Origin: Longimicrobium sp.
GTDB lineage: Bacteria > Gemmatimonadota > Gemmatimonadetes > Longimicrobiales > Longimicrobiaceae
Reading direction: 5' to 3'
DNA: 64,000 bases
NCBI GenBank assembly: GCA_036377595.1
Contig: DASUYB010000015.1
Span: forward strand, 32,648-96,647
Shown: piece after piece, positions 8,872-17,818 of the stretch
Layout: every line of letters begins with the position of its first letter
How positions within the stretch are numbered: position 1 is the stretch's first letter
Notes under the pieces: model-generated
Told to the model about the DNA's origin: nothing
What the model saw: the letters and a program-made list of their open reading frames with translations, nothing else
Database searches by the model: none
Position numbers and translations under genes: made by a program

Positions 8872-9719
8872 CACCCTTCCCCCGACGCTTCCTGGGCGAT
8901 GCGGTACGCGTCGTTGCGCGCAATCCCCAGCCGGCGGCGCAGCTCCTTCGCCACGGCGCTGGGCGGCTGCCCCTTCGCCAAGAGCGCCTCGGCGATGGAG
9001 CGCGCCGCGAGCGCGTCGACCTCGCCCTCCGCCTGCTCGTCCCTCGCCCTCCCCTCGACGACGACGACGATCTCGCCCAGCACCTCGCCGGCGGCGAAGT
9101 GGCGCGCGGCGTCGGCCAGCGTGCCGCGGAAGAACTCCTCGTGCAGCTTGGTCAGCTCCCGCGCCACGGCGACCCGCCGCGACGGGCCGCACGCCTCCGC
9201 CAGGTCCTCCAGCAGCCTGGCGACGCGATTGGGGGATTCGTAGAGCACCGCCGCGCGCGGGCTCGCGGCCACCTCCTCCAGCAGCTCCGCGCGCTCCGGC
9301 CCCTTGCGCGGGGGGAAGCCGAGGAAGGTGAACGTCTCCGCCTCGATTCCCGACGCGACCAGCGCCGCCAGCAGCGCCGACGCGCCGGGGATGGGGATCA
9401 CGGCGAAGCCCGCGTCCACCACCTCGCGCACGATGCGCGCGCCGGGGTCGGAGAGGAGCGGCGTCCCCGCGTCGCTCACCAGCGCGACCCTCTTCCCCTC
9501 GCGCAGCATGGCGACGACGGCGCCGGCGCGCGCGGCCTCGTTGTGCTCGTGCGCGGAGAGCAGGCGCGTGTGGATGTCGAGGTGGCGCAGGAGGATGGAG
9601 GTGCGGCGCGTGTCCTCGGCCAGCACCACGTCCGCGCGCCGCAGCACCTCGGCCGCGCGCGCGGTGATGTCGCCCAGGTTGCCGATCGGCGTGCTCACCA
9701 CGTACAGCCCCGGCCCCAT
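8871..9719 (-). CDS. rsmI: 16S rRNA (cytidine-1402-2'-O)-methyltransferase RsmI
   Basis: A protein of 282 residues, the usual family length. RsmI uses SAM to methylate C1402 in the decoding centre of 16S rRNA. The tetrapyrrole-methylase fold is clear: GLYVVSTPIGNLGDIT at the start, LAEDTRRTSILLRH, ALVSDAGTPLLSDPG, IPIPGASALLAALVASG and VAVARELTKLHEEF. The start at 9719 is chosen because the protein then begins MGPGLYVVSTPIGN as in the family; GAGCGGAG precedes it. It forms an operon with the downstream membrane protein. Confidence 0.93.
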   Translation of the reverse strand: MGPGLYVVSTPIGNLGDITARAAEVLRRADVVLAEDTRRTSILLRHLDIHTRLLSAHEHNEAARAGAVVAMLREGKRVALVSDAGTPLLSDPGARIVREVVDAGFAVIPIPGASALLAALVASGIEAETFTFLGFPPRKGPERAELLEEVAASPRAAVLYESPNRVARLLEDLAEACGPSRRVAVARELTKLHEEFFRGTLADAARHFAAGEVLGEIVVVVEGRARDEQAEGEVDALAARSIAEALLAKGQPPSAVAKELRRRLGIARNDAYRIAQEASGEG

Positions 9720-9812
9720 CTCCGCTCCGCTCACATCCTCTCCCGGTCCCCAGATCCACATCCTCGCGCGACGGAATCGGCGCTGCGCGGCCGAGGCCCC
9801 TCATCCCCCCGA

Positions 9813-9843
9813 CCCCCTTCTCCCGAACTGCAGGAGAAGGGGG
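9813..9843 (-). terminator. Hairpin downstream of the unknown 10045 gene
   Basis: CCCCCTTCTCC (9813-9823) and GGAGAAGGGGG (9833-9843) form an 11-bp stem with a 9-base loop. It sits in the 325-bp space between the minus-strand gene ending at 10045 and rsmI. A similar CTCTCCC/GGGAGAG hairpin recurs at 48608. The rest of this gap shows nothing. Confidence 0.5.
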
Positions 9844-10044
9844 AGAAAAGACATTCCCTGCACGGTTGCAGGCTCGAAGCGCGAATGCCCGCCTCGCAGT
9901 CCCGAAGGGACTTTGTGCCGTTGTTGCCGTGAATTCATTCGCCCGGCCAGACCGCCCGGCAAGCGCCGCCAGCCGGCGTGCAGGGCGCGCGCCAGCGGTC
10001 GGGAAGCCTCGGTTGTCGGGGAAAGGAGGATGGGGCGCGGGCGG

Positions 10045-11025
10045 TCAGAGCGCCAGCGCCCAGGGGAGGCGGGCGAAGAAGCCGTGCTCGGCCAGCACGA
10101 AGCGGCTGTCGCGGGCGGTGCGCTCCACGATGGCCGCGGGGTCCACGCCGTGGTGGTCGGAGGCGTTGATCAGCACCTCGGTGACCCACGCCGCCACGCC
10201 GTCGGTCAGCCCCTGCGGCGTGTCGACCGGGTCGCCGGAGATGCGCCCCTCGTCGGTCACCTTGAACGCGCCCACGCTCGCGTGGTGCTCCGCCGCGACG
10301 CGCTGCGCCCGGCGCACGATCCCCATCGCCGTCTCGCGGCCGGTGGACTGCGACAGGTCGCGCATCACCCCGCCGATGATGCGGCGGTAAAGGTCCACGA
10401 AGCCGGGGCCCGCCTGCACCGGCATCTCCTCGAACGCGGGATAGAGCGCGCACCGCAGCCCCGGCCCCGCGGACGCGAACACCGAGCGCATGAAGTCCGC
10501 CGCGGGCACCGCCGGGTCGCGGTCGCTGAACCACCCCGCGCGGTAGGCGCCGTCCTCCATCCGCACGTAGTGGAAGCGGCAGGCGTCCCACAGCTCCAGC
10601 ACCCCGGTGAAGCGCCGCTCGCGCAGGTACGGGAAGAGGAGCTCGGGGCGGCAGGCGTCGGGCGAGCCGTCCATCTCCGCCGGCTCCTGCAGCAGGGTGG
10701 CCAGCATGGCCTGCAACTGCCCGTCGGAGGCGCCGAAGTAGCCGATCTGCCCCGCCTCGCCGCGCTCGATCTCCGTTCCCACGATGCGCAGCACCTCGCT
10801 GAGCGCCGCGGGGCCGCGCGAGCCGGGCTGCAGCCGCGCGGAGTTGAACGGCTCGCCGTTGCGCATGAACACCAGGAAGCAGCGTTCGCCCAGCTGGATC
10901 GACACGAACCCCGACACGCGCCCGGCGCGGTCGCGCTTGCCGTCGCTCAAAATGCCGGGAAGGTTGACGTACGAGAGCTTGGTGCGCGGGAGGAACGCGG
11001 TCTCGTGCGGGAACTGGTAGGTCAT
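10045..11025 (-). CDS. Unknown cytosolic protein with possible DUF4388-like segments
   Basis: A protein of 326 residues, no signal or membrane segment. Two stretches, VSGFVSIQLGERCFLVFMRN (about residues 37-56) and FTGVLELWDACRFHYVRMED (about 134-153), look like the short beta-rich repeats of DUF4388/PATAN domains. This is only a resemblance by eye. The C-terminal half is helical with AMGIVRRAQRVAAEHH. The start at 11025 is an ATG giving MTYQFPHETAFLPRTKL. The gene is transcribed away from trxA. Confidence 0.6.
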   Translation of the reverse strand: MTYQFPHETAFLPRTKLSYVNLPGILSDGKRDRAGRVSGFVSIQLGERCFLVFMRNGEPFNSARLQPGSRGPAALSEVLRIVGTEIERGEAGQIGYFGASDGQLQAMLATLLQEPAEMDGSPDACRPELLFPYLRERRFTGVLELWDACRFHYVRMEDGAYRAGWFSDRDPAVPAADFMRSVFASAGPGLRCALYPAFEEMPVQAGPGFVDLYRRIIGGVMRDLSQSTGRETAMGIVRRAQRVAAEHHASVGAFKVTDEGRISGDPVDTPQGLTDGVAAWVTEVLINASDHHGVDPAAIVERTARDSRFVLAEHGFFARLPWALAL

Positions 11026-11174
11026 GCCGTGGGGTGGACGGGGCGCGTGGACCGGCTGCAAATCGGTGCGGAAGAGTACAGGAAGCGTGCCCCTACGCAA
11101 GTGTTTGCCGCGCAAGGCGAACGCACGCGCGGGCTTGCGGCGGGCGCGGCAGACGGCAAGGCACCCGGCAAAAT

Positions 11175-11208
11175 GCGGCGGGCCGGGGATGCCTCCCCGG
11201 CCCGCCGC
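11175..11208 (-). terminator. Rho-independent terminator of trxA
   Basis: A perfect 15-bp stem (GCGGCGGGCCGGGGA, 11175-11189, with 11194-11208) and a 4-base loop. On the minus strand it is followed by ATTTTGCC. It starts 16 bases after the trxA stop. Confidence 0.85.
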
Positions 11209-11223
11209 CCGTCTGTCCCGCGG

Positions 11224-11568
11224 TTACGCCGCGGCGCCGTTCAGGTGCTGCTGGATCTTGCGCTCCAGCACCGGGCGCGGCACCGCGCCGATCACCTGGT
11301 CCACCAGCTTCCCCTCCTTGAAGAAGAGGATGGTGGGGATGGAACGCACGCCGAACTGCGCCGGCGTGCGGGGGTTGGCATCCACGTCCATCTTGCCGAC
11401 GGTGAGCTTGCCGGTGTAGTCGTCGGCGAGCTGCTCCACGATGGGCGCCACCATGCGGCACGGTCCGCACCACACGGCCCAGAAGTCCACCATGCTCAGC
11501 GTGGGGCCGCCGGTGATGTCCTGGAAGTTCTGGTCGGTGATCTCGACCACGTTCGCGCTGTCCGCCAT
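11224..11568 (-). CDS. trxA: Thioredoxin
   Basis: A protein of 114 residues, normal length. The active site WCGPC is at residues 33-37 within VDFWAVWCGPCRMVAPI. The cis-Pro region RSIPTILFFKEG and the VGKMDVDAN strand match thioredoxin. It reduces protein disulfides in the cytoplasm with thioredoxin reductase. The start at 11568 follows AAGGGAG with good spacing. It has its own terminator, so it is monocistronic. Confidence 0.95.
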   Translation of the reverse strand: MADSANVVEITDQNFQDITGGPTLSMVDFWAVWCGPCRMVAPIVEQLADDYTGKLTVGKMDVDANPRTPAQFGVRSIPTILFFKEGKLVDQVIGAVPRPVLERKIQQHLNGAAA

Positions 11569-11671
11569 TGGGCTCCCTTTCCTGTTCTGCCGGTAGCCGA
11601 TCCACCCGGTGCGGGCTAGCTTACCGGCCCTGTATCTCTCAACCGAACATCCACTTGCACGAAGGGGACCG

Positions 11672-12082
11672 ATGGACGCCCGGGCGCTGGACCACGTGGG
11701 AATCGCGGTGCACTCGCTGGACGAATCGCTTCCCCTGTTCGAATCTATCACGGGTGGCAAGGGGTACGGCCGCGAGACCGTGGAGCAGCAGGGCGTCGAG
11801 GTGGTGTTCCTGGGCACCGGCGACGGCCGCCTGGAGCTGCTGGCCCCCACCCGCGAGGACTCGGGCGTGGCGAAGTTCCTCGCGAAGCGGGGGCCGGGGA
11901 TGCACCATCTGTGCTACCGCGTCGCCAGCATCGAAGACGAGCTGGAGCGCTACCGGGCGCAGGGCGCGCAGCTGATCGACGAGCACGCACGGCCGGGCGC
12001 GGCGGGCCACATGGTCGCCTTCATCCACCCGAAGTCCACCGGCGGCGTGCTGGTCGAGCTGCTGCAGGCGTCGGGGCACTGA
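11672..12082 (+). CDS. mce: Methylmalonyl-CoA epimerase
   Basis: A protein of 136 residues of the glyoxalase/VOC fold. It interconverts (S)- and (R)-methylmalonyl-CoA in propionate/branched-chain catabolism. Both beta-alpha-beta-beta-beta modules are present, with metal ligands in LDHVGIAV (His9), GMHHLCYRV and the C-terminal GVLVELLQ (Glu). IHPKSTGGVLVELLQ is a family signature. The start at 11672 follows GAAGGGGACC. No mutase gene is adjacent, so the pathway is spread over the genome. Confidence 0.92.
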   Translation: MDARALDHVGIAVHSLDESLPLFESITGGKGYGRETVEQQGVEVVFLGTGDGRLELLAPTREDSGVAKFLAKRGPGMHHLCYRVASIEDELERYRAQGAQLIDEHARPGAAGHMVAFIHPKSTGGVLVELLQASGH

Positions 12083-12092
12083 GACGAAACGG

Positions 12093-12172
12093 CAAAATCC
12101 TCACGCGAGAGGAGCAGAGGCGGCGGAGATGAGTTTCTCTGCTGCCTCTGCTTCTCTGCGTGAGACCCTTTT
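12093..12172. repeat. CTCACGCAGAG long-hairpin element 2 (likely two-way terminator)
   Basis: The left arm CTCACGCGAGAGGAGCAGAG pairs imperfectly with the right arm CTCTGCTTCTCTGCGTGAG; flanks are AAAATC and GACCCTTTTC. It starts 11 bases after the mce stop and lies between mce and the convergent VWA gene. This copy has more arm mismatches than the other three. Confidence 0.7.
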
Positions 12173-12193
12173 CCGAAAATGGGGGGACACCGC

Positions 12194-13849
12194 CTACGGG
12201 ATCACCCGCACCGCGTCCGTGCCGCGGATGTACGTGCCGTCACCCAGGCTCCCGCGCAGCACGAGGAAGGTGGTGGCCGGCGTCAGGTCGCCGTTGGCCA
12301 GCAGCGCCAGGCGCGAGAAGTGGAGCACCAGGTCCGGCCGCCCGTCGCCGTTCACGTCCGACACCGACGCGAACAGCGTCCCGTTGTTGCGCGTGTCCAC
12401 CGGGGTGTCGGCGCCGCTCTCGTCGCCCAGCGTCACCGTCGACGGCACCACCTTCGTGGCGTCGAACGACGCGTCGGAGAGCACGGCCACCGCGATGCGC
12501 GCGTCGCCCACGGCGTTCAGCTTGATGCTGTTGGGGTCGCTCCCCGGCTTGATGTCGATGCGCACCGGCACCACGTTGCGCACCACGATGGTCACGTCCT
12601 GCCGCCCGAACTCGGCGCCGTCGCCCACCACGCACACCGCGAAGTGGTACACGCCGTCGGCCGTGCCCGCGGGCGGGCCGAGCGTCAGGTCGAACTCCTT
12701 CGTGGCCGGGAGCGTCACCCCGGTGTACGCGCCCGGGCTCGTCCCCCGGATCCACGGCGCGAACGCCTCGCTCCCGGGACACACCTGCAGCGTGAGCGAG
12801 TCCACCGTGCTCACCTGCGCCTGGATCAGCCCCGCGATGGCCGTGGCGATGTCGGTGCCGCCGGGGATGGTGCCGTCGGGGTTGATCACGAAGTTCGTGC
12901 CCCCGACGCGCGCCGCGTAGGCGTTCCAGAGCGAGATCCCGAACGCGTCCGGGTTGCTGTACAGGTTGATCAGCGTGATGTCGTGCGCCTTCATCCCATC
13001 CAGCACGTCCAGGATGGGCAGGTCGTCGGCCGTGCTCACCACGCCGTCGCGCCCGGGGTCCCGCCCGGTGGAGAAGCCCGGCGAGCCCACCGGGCCGCCC
13101 ACGTCGCAGTCGTGGGGGATGTTGTCGGCGAAGTTCACCACGATGCGGGCCGCCCCCGGCCGCCAGCCCAGCGGGCCGTCGGTGCCCGCGCCGGCCGGGG
13201 TGAGCTCGGCGTACGTCTCGTACAGCGCGCGGCTGTACGACTCGGGGCCGTCGAAGCCGTTTCCCAGCGAAAGGGCCGAGATCGACGACGCCACGTTCGC
13301 GGGCACGGCGGTCAGCGGGCGGCTCACCCGGAAGGGCCGGTCGCCGCTGGAGCCGTACTGGGAGGCGTAGCCGCACGAGGAGTAGAACGCCGGATAGTCC
13401 TCGTAGCTGGTCACGCCGAAGCGCACGTCGCCGATCACGCCCGACACGGCGTTCATGATGTTGACGGCGTTCGTCTTCATGTTGTTCAGCTCGCCGCCCA
13501 TGCTCCCGGTCAGGTCCATCGAGAACACCACGTCGCCCTTCGGCGGCGCGGCGGGAAGGGTGGCCACCTTGTGCTCGGTGATGGTCTCGCCGGCCATCAT
13601 CGTGTCGACCAGCGTGGCGGGCGTGAGCGAGCCGGCGGCCGCCGCGGCCAGATGCAGCGGGCCCGCCGGCGCCCGGGCCTGCAGCACCGGCGGGGTGAGC
13701 GCGCCCCACGACTCCGGCGCGGGGTTGGCGGCGCGCACCAGCGGCTGGGGCCCGCCCTGCGGAACCGCGGCGGGGCCGCCGGAGTGGTCGGCGCAGGCGG
13801 CGAGCGCGGCCGCGCCGGCGAGAACGAGAATGCGATGGCGTGTGATCAT
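12194..13849 (-). CDS. VWA-domain lipoprotein
   Basis: A protein of 551 residues. The N-terminal lipobox is LAGAAALAAC. Residues about 107-310 form a von Willebrand A domain with a MIDAS-like DLTGSMGGE and a later DNIPHDCD. After a beta-rich region the C-terminus contains VRIDIKPGSDPNSIKLNAVG, a module seen in many exported bacterial proteins, and DVNGDGRPDLVLHFS, an Asp-rich calcium-loop type motif. It is probably a surface adhesion or calcium-binding protein. A strong GGAGG lies 7 bases before the ATG. Confidence 0.8.
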   Translation of the reverse strand: MITRHRILVLAGAAALAACADHSGGPAAVPQGGPQPLVRAANPAPESWGALTPPVLQARAPAGPLHLAAAAAGSLTPATLVDTMMAGETITEHKVATLPAAPPKGDVVFSMDLTGSMGGELNNMKTNAVNIMNAVSGVIGDVRFGVTSYEDYPAFYSSCGYASQYGSSGDRPFRVSRPLTAVPANVASSISALSLGNGFDGPESYSRALYETYAELTPAGAGTDGPLGWRPGAARIVVNFADNIPHDCDVGGPVGSPGFSTGRDPGRDGVVSTADDLPILDVLDGMKAHDITLINLYSNPDAFGISLWNAYAARVGGTNFVINPDGTIPGGTDIATAIAGLIQAQVSTVDSLTLQVCPGSEAFAPWIRGTSPGAYTGVTLPATKEFDLTLGPPAGTADGVYHFAVCVVGDGAEFGRQDVTIVVRNVVPVRIDIKPGSDPNSIKLNAVGDARIAVAVLSDASFDATKVVPSTVTLGDESGADTPVDTRNNGTLFASVSDVNGDGRPDLVLHFSRLALLANGDLTPATTFLVLRGSLGDGTYIRGTDAVRVIP

Positions 13850-14239
13850 GAAATGCCTCCAAGGGAGTGGACCCGGGTGGGTGTGCCGCAGGAGAGCCGC
13901 GGCGAGGCCGGGCGCGGGTTTGGCTCAGGGGGACGGGGGAAGATTCAGGGTCCCCGGAGAGGATTCGCCTGGCGCGTTACGGAGGCGGCGGTCGCGGCAG
14001 CAGGGAGAGGGAGCGCATCGAGGAACGGGGCAGGAGGATGAACGATGGAACATTGCTGAACCACGGTATCGTTCCTCATGCGCCAATTGCAATCAGCATA
14101 CCTCCCTGTCGGATGTTGCAAATCATTATGGAGATTAGATTTAGACTCCTGCAGACTCGGATGCGCCATTTATCGTGAGACACGCGTGCCCCGCATCTGG
14201 GCCGCGGATGGGACGGCGCGACAGAGACCGGGATACGGC
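13850..14239. other. Gene-free stretch, AT-richer in the middle
   Basis: Upstream region of the VWA gene. The segment at about 14075-14165 is clearly AT-richer than its surroundings (TTGCAAATCATTATGGAG) and may hold the VWA-gene promoter. No convincing coding frame or repeat was seen. Confidence 0.4.
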
Positions 14240-14276
14240 GAACGCGCGCGGCGACCATCGGCCGCCGCGCGCGTTC
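14240..14276 (-). terminator. Strong hairpin after the NTF2-like lipoprotein gene
   Basis: A perfect 14-bp stem (14240-14253 with 14263-14276; arm GAACGCGCGCGGCG) and a 9-base loop, 25 bases past the stop of the minus-strand gene. Confidence 0.75.
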
Positions 14277-14301
14277 GTGCAGGCTCGTCGCGGGATTTGT
14301 G

Positions 14302-14766
14302 CTACTGCCGCTTCGTCACGGCCTCCAGGTCGACCTGCTCCACCAGCCACCCCCCCTCGGCGGTGCGGACGACGACGAAGGGGACGTCGACGGTGCGAGT
14401 TTCCTGCGTCAGTTGCACGGTGATCTGCTCGGCGTCGGAGCGGCCGGGGATGGCCTGCTCGCCGCGGATCACGAAGCGGGTGTTCTTCAGGATCTCGGCG
14501 ATGGCGTACATCCGCCGCTCCACCTGCTGCTGCGGGTCGCGCGAGGCGATCGGCCCCTCGCGCGTGCCGAAGACGGCGCCCATCCGCGCGTAGTCCTTCG
14601 CGGCCACCAGCCGCATGAACTGCTCGACCACCTGCGCCGGCGCGCCCGCGGGGCGCACGCCGCCGGTGGAGCCGGTGCGGCCGCCGCACGCGGCCACGGC
14701 GGCGAGCAGCACGAAAGCGAGCGAACGGATTCGCCAGGAACGCAAGCGGACCTCCGGGTGTGGCAT
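14302..14766 (-). CDS. Small lipoprotein, NTF2/DUF4878-like
   Basis: A protein of 154 residues. It has a lipoprotein signal (LAFVLLAAVAACGG). The mature part has the pattern VVEQFMRLVAAKDYARMGAVFGT, then a C-terminal beta segment ending GGWLVEQVDLEAV, as in small NTF2-like lipoproteins. Function is not known. The start at 14766 (MPHPEVRL) is preferred to an in-frame ATG 20 codons upstream because it gives the shorter, normal n-region. Confidence 0.7.
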   Translation of the reverse strand: MPHPEVRLRSWRIRSLAFVLLAAVAACGGRTGSTGGVRPAGAPAQVVEQFMRLVAAKDYARMGAVFGTREGPIASRDPQQQVERRMYAIAEILKNTRFVIRGEQAIPGRSDAEQITVQLTQETRTVDVPFVVVRTAEGGWLVEQVDLEAVTKRQ

Positions 14767-14844
14767 GGGAATTCGGGGAGTGTTCGGCGGTCCGCGAATG
14801 TTGGCGCGGCGGACGGGGGATGTCAAGCTGGACGGAGGTTAGGA

Positions 14845-14907
14845 AGTCCTGAGTCCTGAGTCCCAAGTCCTAAGTGCTGAGTGCTGAGTGCTGAGTGCTG
14901 AGTGCTG
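14845..14907. repeat. Heptanucleotide tandem repeat, 9 units
   Basis: Nine 7-bp units in a row: AGTCCTG twice, AGTCCCA, AGTCCTA, then AGTGCTG five times. They lie between the divergent lipoprotein and decarboxylase genes. The last five identical units could vary in number by slippage. The remainder of this gap, to 15030, shows no other feature. Confidence 0.85.
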
Positions 14908-15030
14908 AGTGGGGATGGTTCAGTCGCATCGAAGAGTCAGGGTGGTACATCGGGAGATTCGATTGCGCGCCGCCACTCGTGCCGCTTCTAATTCTGATCT
15001 CCATCGTCCTTTCCTCGTTCTGTTCGACAG

Positions 15031-16491
15031 ATGGCGATTCCAGTGAATGAGTCGGCTGCCGCGCGCGACGTGGGCACCGGGTGGACGGCGGACGAGGTGC
15101 GGCGCGTCGGCGAGCGCGTGGCGGAGATCGTCGCCGGCTATCTCGGCGCGCTCCCGGACGGGCCCGTGTTCCGCCCGATGCCGCGCGACGCTGTCGCGGC
15201 CATGCGCGGCGCCTCCGCTCCCGCGGAGGGCATCCCGGCAGACGCGCTGCTGGACGAGTTCGTGGAGACCGTGGCCGCATACCCGTTCGGCAACGGGCAC
15301 CCGCGCTGGTTCGGCTGGGTGAACTCGCCGCCGGCGGTCATGGGCATCTTCGCCGAGGCGCTGGCGGCGGCGATGAACCCCAGCGTAGCCGGCGGCAACC
15401 ACGCGGCGGTGCACCTGGAGCACCAGGTGGCCGGCTGGCTCAAGGAGATGACCGGCTTTCCCGCGGACGGGATGGCGATGCTGGTCAGCGGCGGCTCCGC
15501 CAGCGCGCTCACCGCCCTCACCGTCGCCCGCTTCGTGGCCGCACGGCGCGCCGGGTGGGACGTGCGCCGCGACGGGATGCGCGGCTTCCCCGCCCCGCTC
15601 CTCGTCTACCGCACCTCCGAGGCGCACGGCTGCAACCAGAAGGCGGTGGAGATCCTGGGCCTCGGCTCCGCCGCCCTCCGCGAGGTTCCCGCCGACGCCG
15701 CGCTGCGCATGGACGCCGCCGCGCTCGACGCCATGATCCGCGCCGACGCCGCCGCGGGCGCCATCCCTATGGCCGTCGTCGCCAGCGCGGGGACGGTGAA
15801 CACGGGCGCGATCGATCCGATCGAGGACATCGCCCGCGTCTGCCGCGAGCACGGCACGTGGCTGCACGTGGACGGTGCCTACGGCGCGCCGGCCATCCTC
15901 AGCGCGCGCTATGGGGACGCGCTGCGCGGCCTGGCGCTGGCCGACAGCGTGGCGATGGACCCGCACAAGTGGATGTACATCCCCGTCGAGGCCGGCGTGG
16001 TGATGGTGCGCGACGCCGGGGCGATGCGCGAGGCGTTCAGCCTGGTCCCGCCCTACCTGCGCACGGACGACGACGAGGCCGGCGTGCAGGGGCCGCCATG
16101 GTTCAGCGAGTTCGGCATCCAGCAGACCCGCGGCTTCCGCGCGCTGAAGGTGTGGATGGCGATGAAGAGCTTGGGCCTCGACGGCTACCGGCGGCTGATC
16201 GAGCACGACCTGGCGCTCGCCGGCTACCTGGCCGCACGCGTCGCCTGCGAGCCGGCGCTGGAGACGTGGGAGCCGCGCGGCCTGAGCATCGTCTGCTTCC
16301 GCCTGCGCGGCGACGACGCGCTGAACCGCGCCGTCCTGCGCGACGTGCAGCTCGGCGGCCGCGCATTCATCACCGGCACCGTGCTCGCCGGACGGTTCTG
16401 GCTGCGCGCCTGCATCATCAACCACCGCGCGACGGAGTCCGACGTCGACGCGATGGTGGACGCGGTGCTGGAGGCGGCGGGACGCGCGTGA
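15031..16491 (+). CDS. PLP-dependent group II amino acid decarboxylase
   Basis: A protein of 486 residues, normal for aromatic-L-amino-acid/glutamate-type decarboxylases. It should remove CO2 from an amino acid with PLP; the substrate cannot be told. Visible motifs are FGNGHPRWFGWVNSPPA near residue 90, GGSASALTALTVAR, SEAHGCNQKA (His stacking on PLP), HVDGAYGA (Asp281) and DPHKWMYIPVEAG with the Schiff-base Lys313. The C-terminal domain includes WLRACIINHRATESDVD. The start is the ATG at 15031; there is no good ribosome site. It ends 44 bases before the NUDIX gene, possibly cotranscribed. Confidence 0.9.
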   Translation: MAIPVNESAAARDVGTGWTADEVRRVGERVAEIVAGYLGALPDGPVFRPMPRDAVAAMRGASAPAEGIPADALLDEFVETVAAYPFGNGHPRWFGWVNSPPAVMGIFAEALAAAMNPSVAGGNHAAVHLEHQVAGWLKEMTGFPADGMAMLVSGGSASALTALTVARFVAARRAGWDVRRDGMRGFPAPLLVYRTSEAHGCNQKAVEILGLGSAALREVPADAALRMDAAALDAMIRADAAAGAIPMAVVASAGTVNTGAIDPIEDIARVCREHGTWLHVDGAYGAPAILSARYGDALRGLALADSVAMDPHKWMYIPVEAGVVMVRDAGAMREAFSLVPPYLRTDDDEAGVQGPPWFSEFGIQQTRGFRALKVWMAMKSLGLDGYRRLIEHDLALAGYLAARVACEPALETWEPRGLSIVCFRLRGDDALNRAVLRDVQLGGRAFITGTVLAGRFWLRACIINHRATESDVDAMVDAVLEAAGRA

Positions 16492-16535
16492 TTCGTGAGA
16501 AGCGGTAACCGCGGAAAGAGCTTCCAGGAACGGGC

Positions 16536-17039
16536 ATGCCGAGAACGAGTGCCGGCCTGCTGATGTACCGCCGGGCTTCCGACGGTCTCGAAGTCCTGCT
16601 CGTTCATCCAGGCGGGCCGTTCTGGGCGAAGAAAGACGCGGGCTCCTGGTCGATCCCCAAGGGCGAGTACGATCCGTCCGTGGAGAACCCGCTGGACGTC
16701 GCACGGCGCGAGTTCGAGGAGGAAACCGGGATCCCGCCGTCCGGCGAGTTCCTGGAGTTGGCGGCGATCAAGCAGCCGAGCGGAAAAGTCATCACCGTGT
16801 GGGCATTCGAGGGAGATTGCGACCCCGACGCCATCCGGAGCAACACGTTCACGATCGAATGGCCGCCGAAATCCGGCAAACAGCGGGAATTTCCAGAGGT
16901 CGACCGCGCCGGGTGGTTCGATCTTGCTGCAGCCGCCGGCAAGATTAACCGCGGCCAGCTTGGATTCCTGCAGAAGCTTGCCGAAGTTCTGGATGCCGAA
17001 GTTCCAGTTGCCGACGCGGATCAGCCCGGGCCGGACTGA
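16536..17039 (+). CDS. NUDIX hydrolase (COG4119-like)
   Basis: A protein of 167 residues. NUDIX enzymes hydrolyse nucleoside diphosphates linked to another group. The Nudix box is GEYDPSVENPLDVARREFEEETGI from about residue 47 (key residues G, E, RE, EE, G), with one more residue than the textbook spacing between the first G and E. The start MPRTSAGLLMYRR and LLVHPGGPFWAKKD match the COG4119 group of predicted NTP pyrophosphohydrolases. AGGAACGGGC lies just before the ATG. A textbook terminator follows. Confidence 0.9.
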   Translation: MPRTSAGLLMYRRASDGLEVLLVHPGGPFWAKKDAGSWSIPKGEYDPSVENPLDVARREFEEETGIPPSGEFLELAAIKQPSGKVITVWAFEGDCDPDAIRSNTFTIEWPPKSGKQREFPEVDRAGWFDLAAAAGKINRGQLGFLQKLAEVLDAEVPVADADQPGPD

Positions 17040-17068
17040 ACAGGAGACCGTGTTCGACCGGAGATTCG

Positions 17069-17107
17069 CGAAGGCCACCTCACATGCGGGAGATGGCCTT
17101 CGTTTTT
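17069..17107 (+). terminator. Rho-independent terminator after the NUDIX gene
   Basis: CGAAGGCCA (17069-17077) pairs with TGGCCTTCG (17094-17102) and is followed directly by TTTTT (17103-17107). Confidence 0.9.
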
Positions 17108-17248
17108 GCCTGCATTTTCGGACCTCCTCCGCTTGCGCGCGCCTCCATCCTCAACCCGCCGCGCAACCAACGCCGACGTTCACCCCATGGTGGGACGCCG
17201 TGCCGAAGGCGGCGCTACGATTCGAGGGAATGGGACTCGGAACGGGGA

Positions 17249-17818
17249 TTAAAGATCGCTCCGTAATTGGCGGAGTCTTTCCGCGGTCTTCTCGAGCCCG
17301 GAGTGGTCGAGCTTCTCGATGTACTCATCCCGGGAAAACGCCGGCCGCGTCAGCGCCGCACGGTGGGCGCGAAAGGCGGCAAGCACTTCCGTCGGTGCCT
17401 GCCGCAGCCGATCGATCAGGAAATCGTCGGGATGACGGGCCTCCACGCGCCACGGCGAAAGGATCGCATGCGGAAAGTCGCGACCGTTGAATGTGACGAT
17501 GATCTCCGCACCGCTCTCGATCGCCGCCGCCAGGACGTGCCGGTCATCGGGATCGGGCAGGCAGATGGCGGTGATCCGGTGCTCGTAGCCTTCGACCAGC
17601 GCGCCGGGGACGGCGGCCTCCATCAGCTGCCGTACTCGCTGCAGCTTCTCCAGGCTCAGATCGTTCCTGCGAGCCAGGACGCCGCGGATCCACTCATCGT
17701 GAATGCGGTCGGTCCATCGCGGTGAAACGGCGCCGGCACGTGCGAGGCGCAGCAGCAGGTCCCGCAGGAATGCGGGATAAAGCACGTTCGCGTCGTACAC
17801 CGCGACCGGCCGGCTCAC
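17249..17818 (-). CDS. PIN-domain toxin (type II toxin-antitoxin)
   Basis: A protein of 189 residues. PIN proteins are Mg-dependent RNases that act as toxins in VapC-like systems. Acidic residues are seen in YDANVLYPAFL (Asp9), HDEWIRG (Asp41, Glu42) and the strongly conserved LPDPDDRHVLAAAI (about residues 87-100), then IVTFNGRDFP. This is the PIN_3-like pattern. The start is taken as GTG at 17818, whose GTGA overlaps the antitoxin TGA by three bases, giving translational coupling. The C-terminal tail of about 60 residues is longer than in VapC. Confidence 0.85.
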   Translation of the reverse strand: MSRPVAVYDANVLYPAFLRDLLLRLARAGAVSPRWTDRIHDEWIRGVLARRNDLSLEKLQRVRQLMEAAVPGALVEGYEHRITAICLPDPDDRHVLAAAIESGAEIIVTFNGRDFPHAILSPWRVEARHPDDFLIDRLRQAPTEVLAAFRAHRAALTRPAFSRDEYIEKLDHSGLEKTAERLRQLRSDL

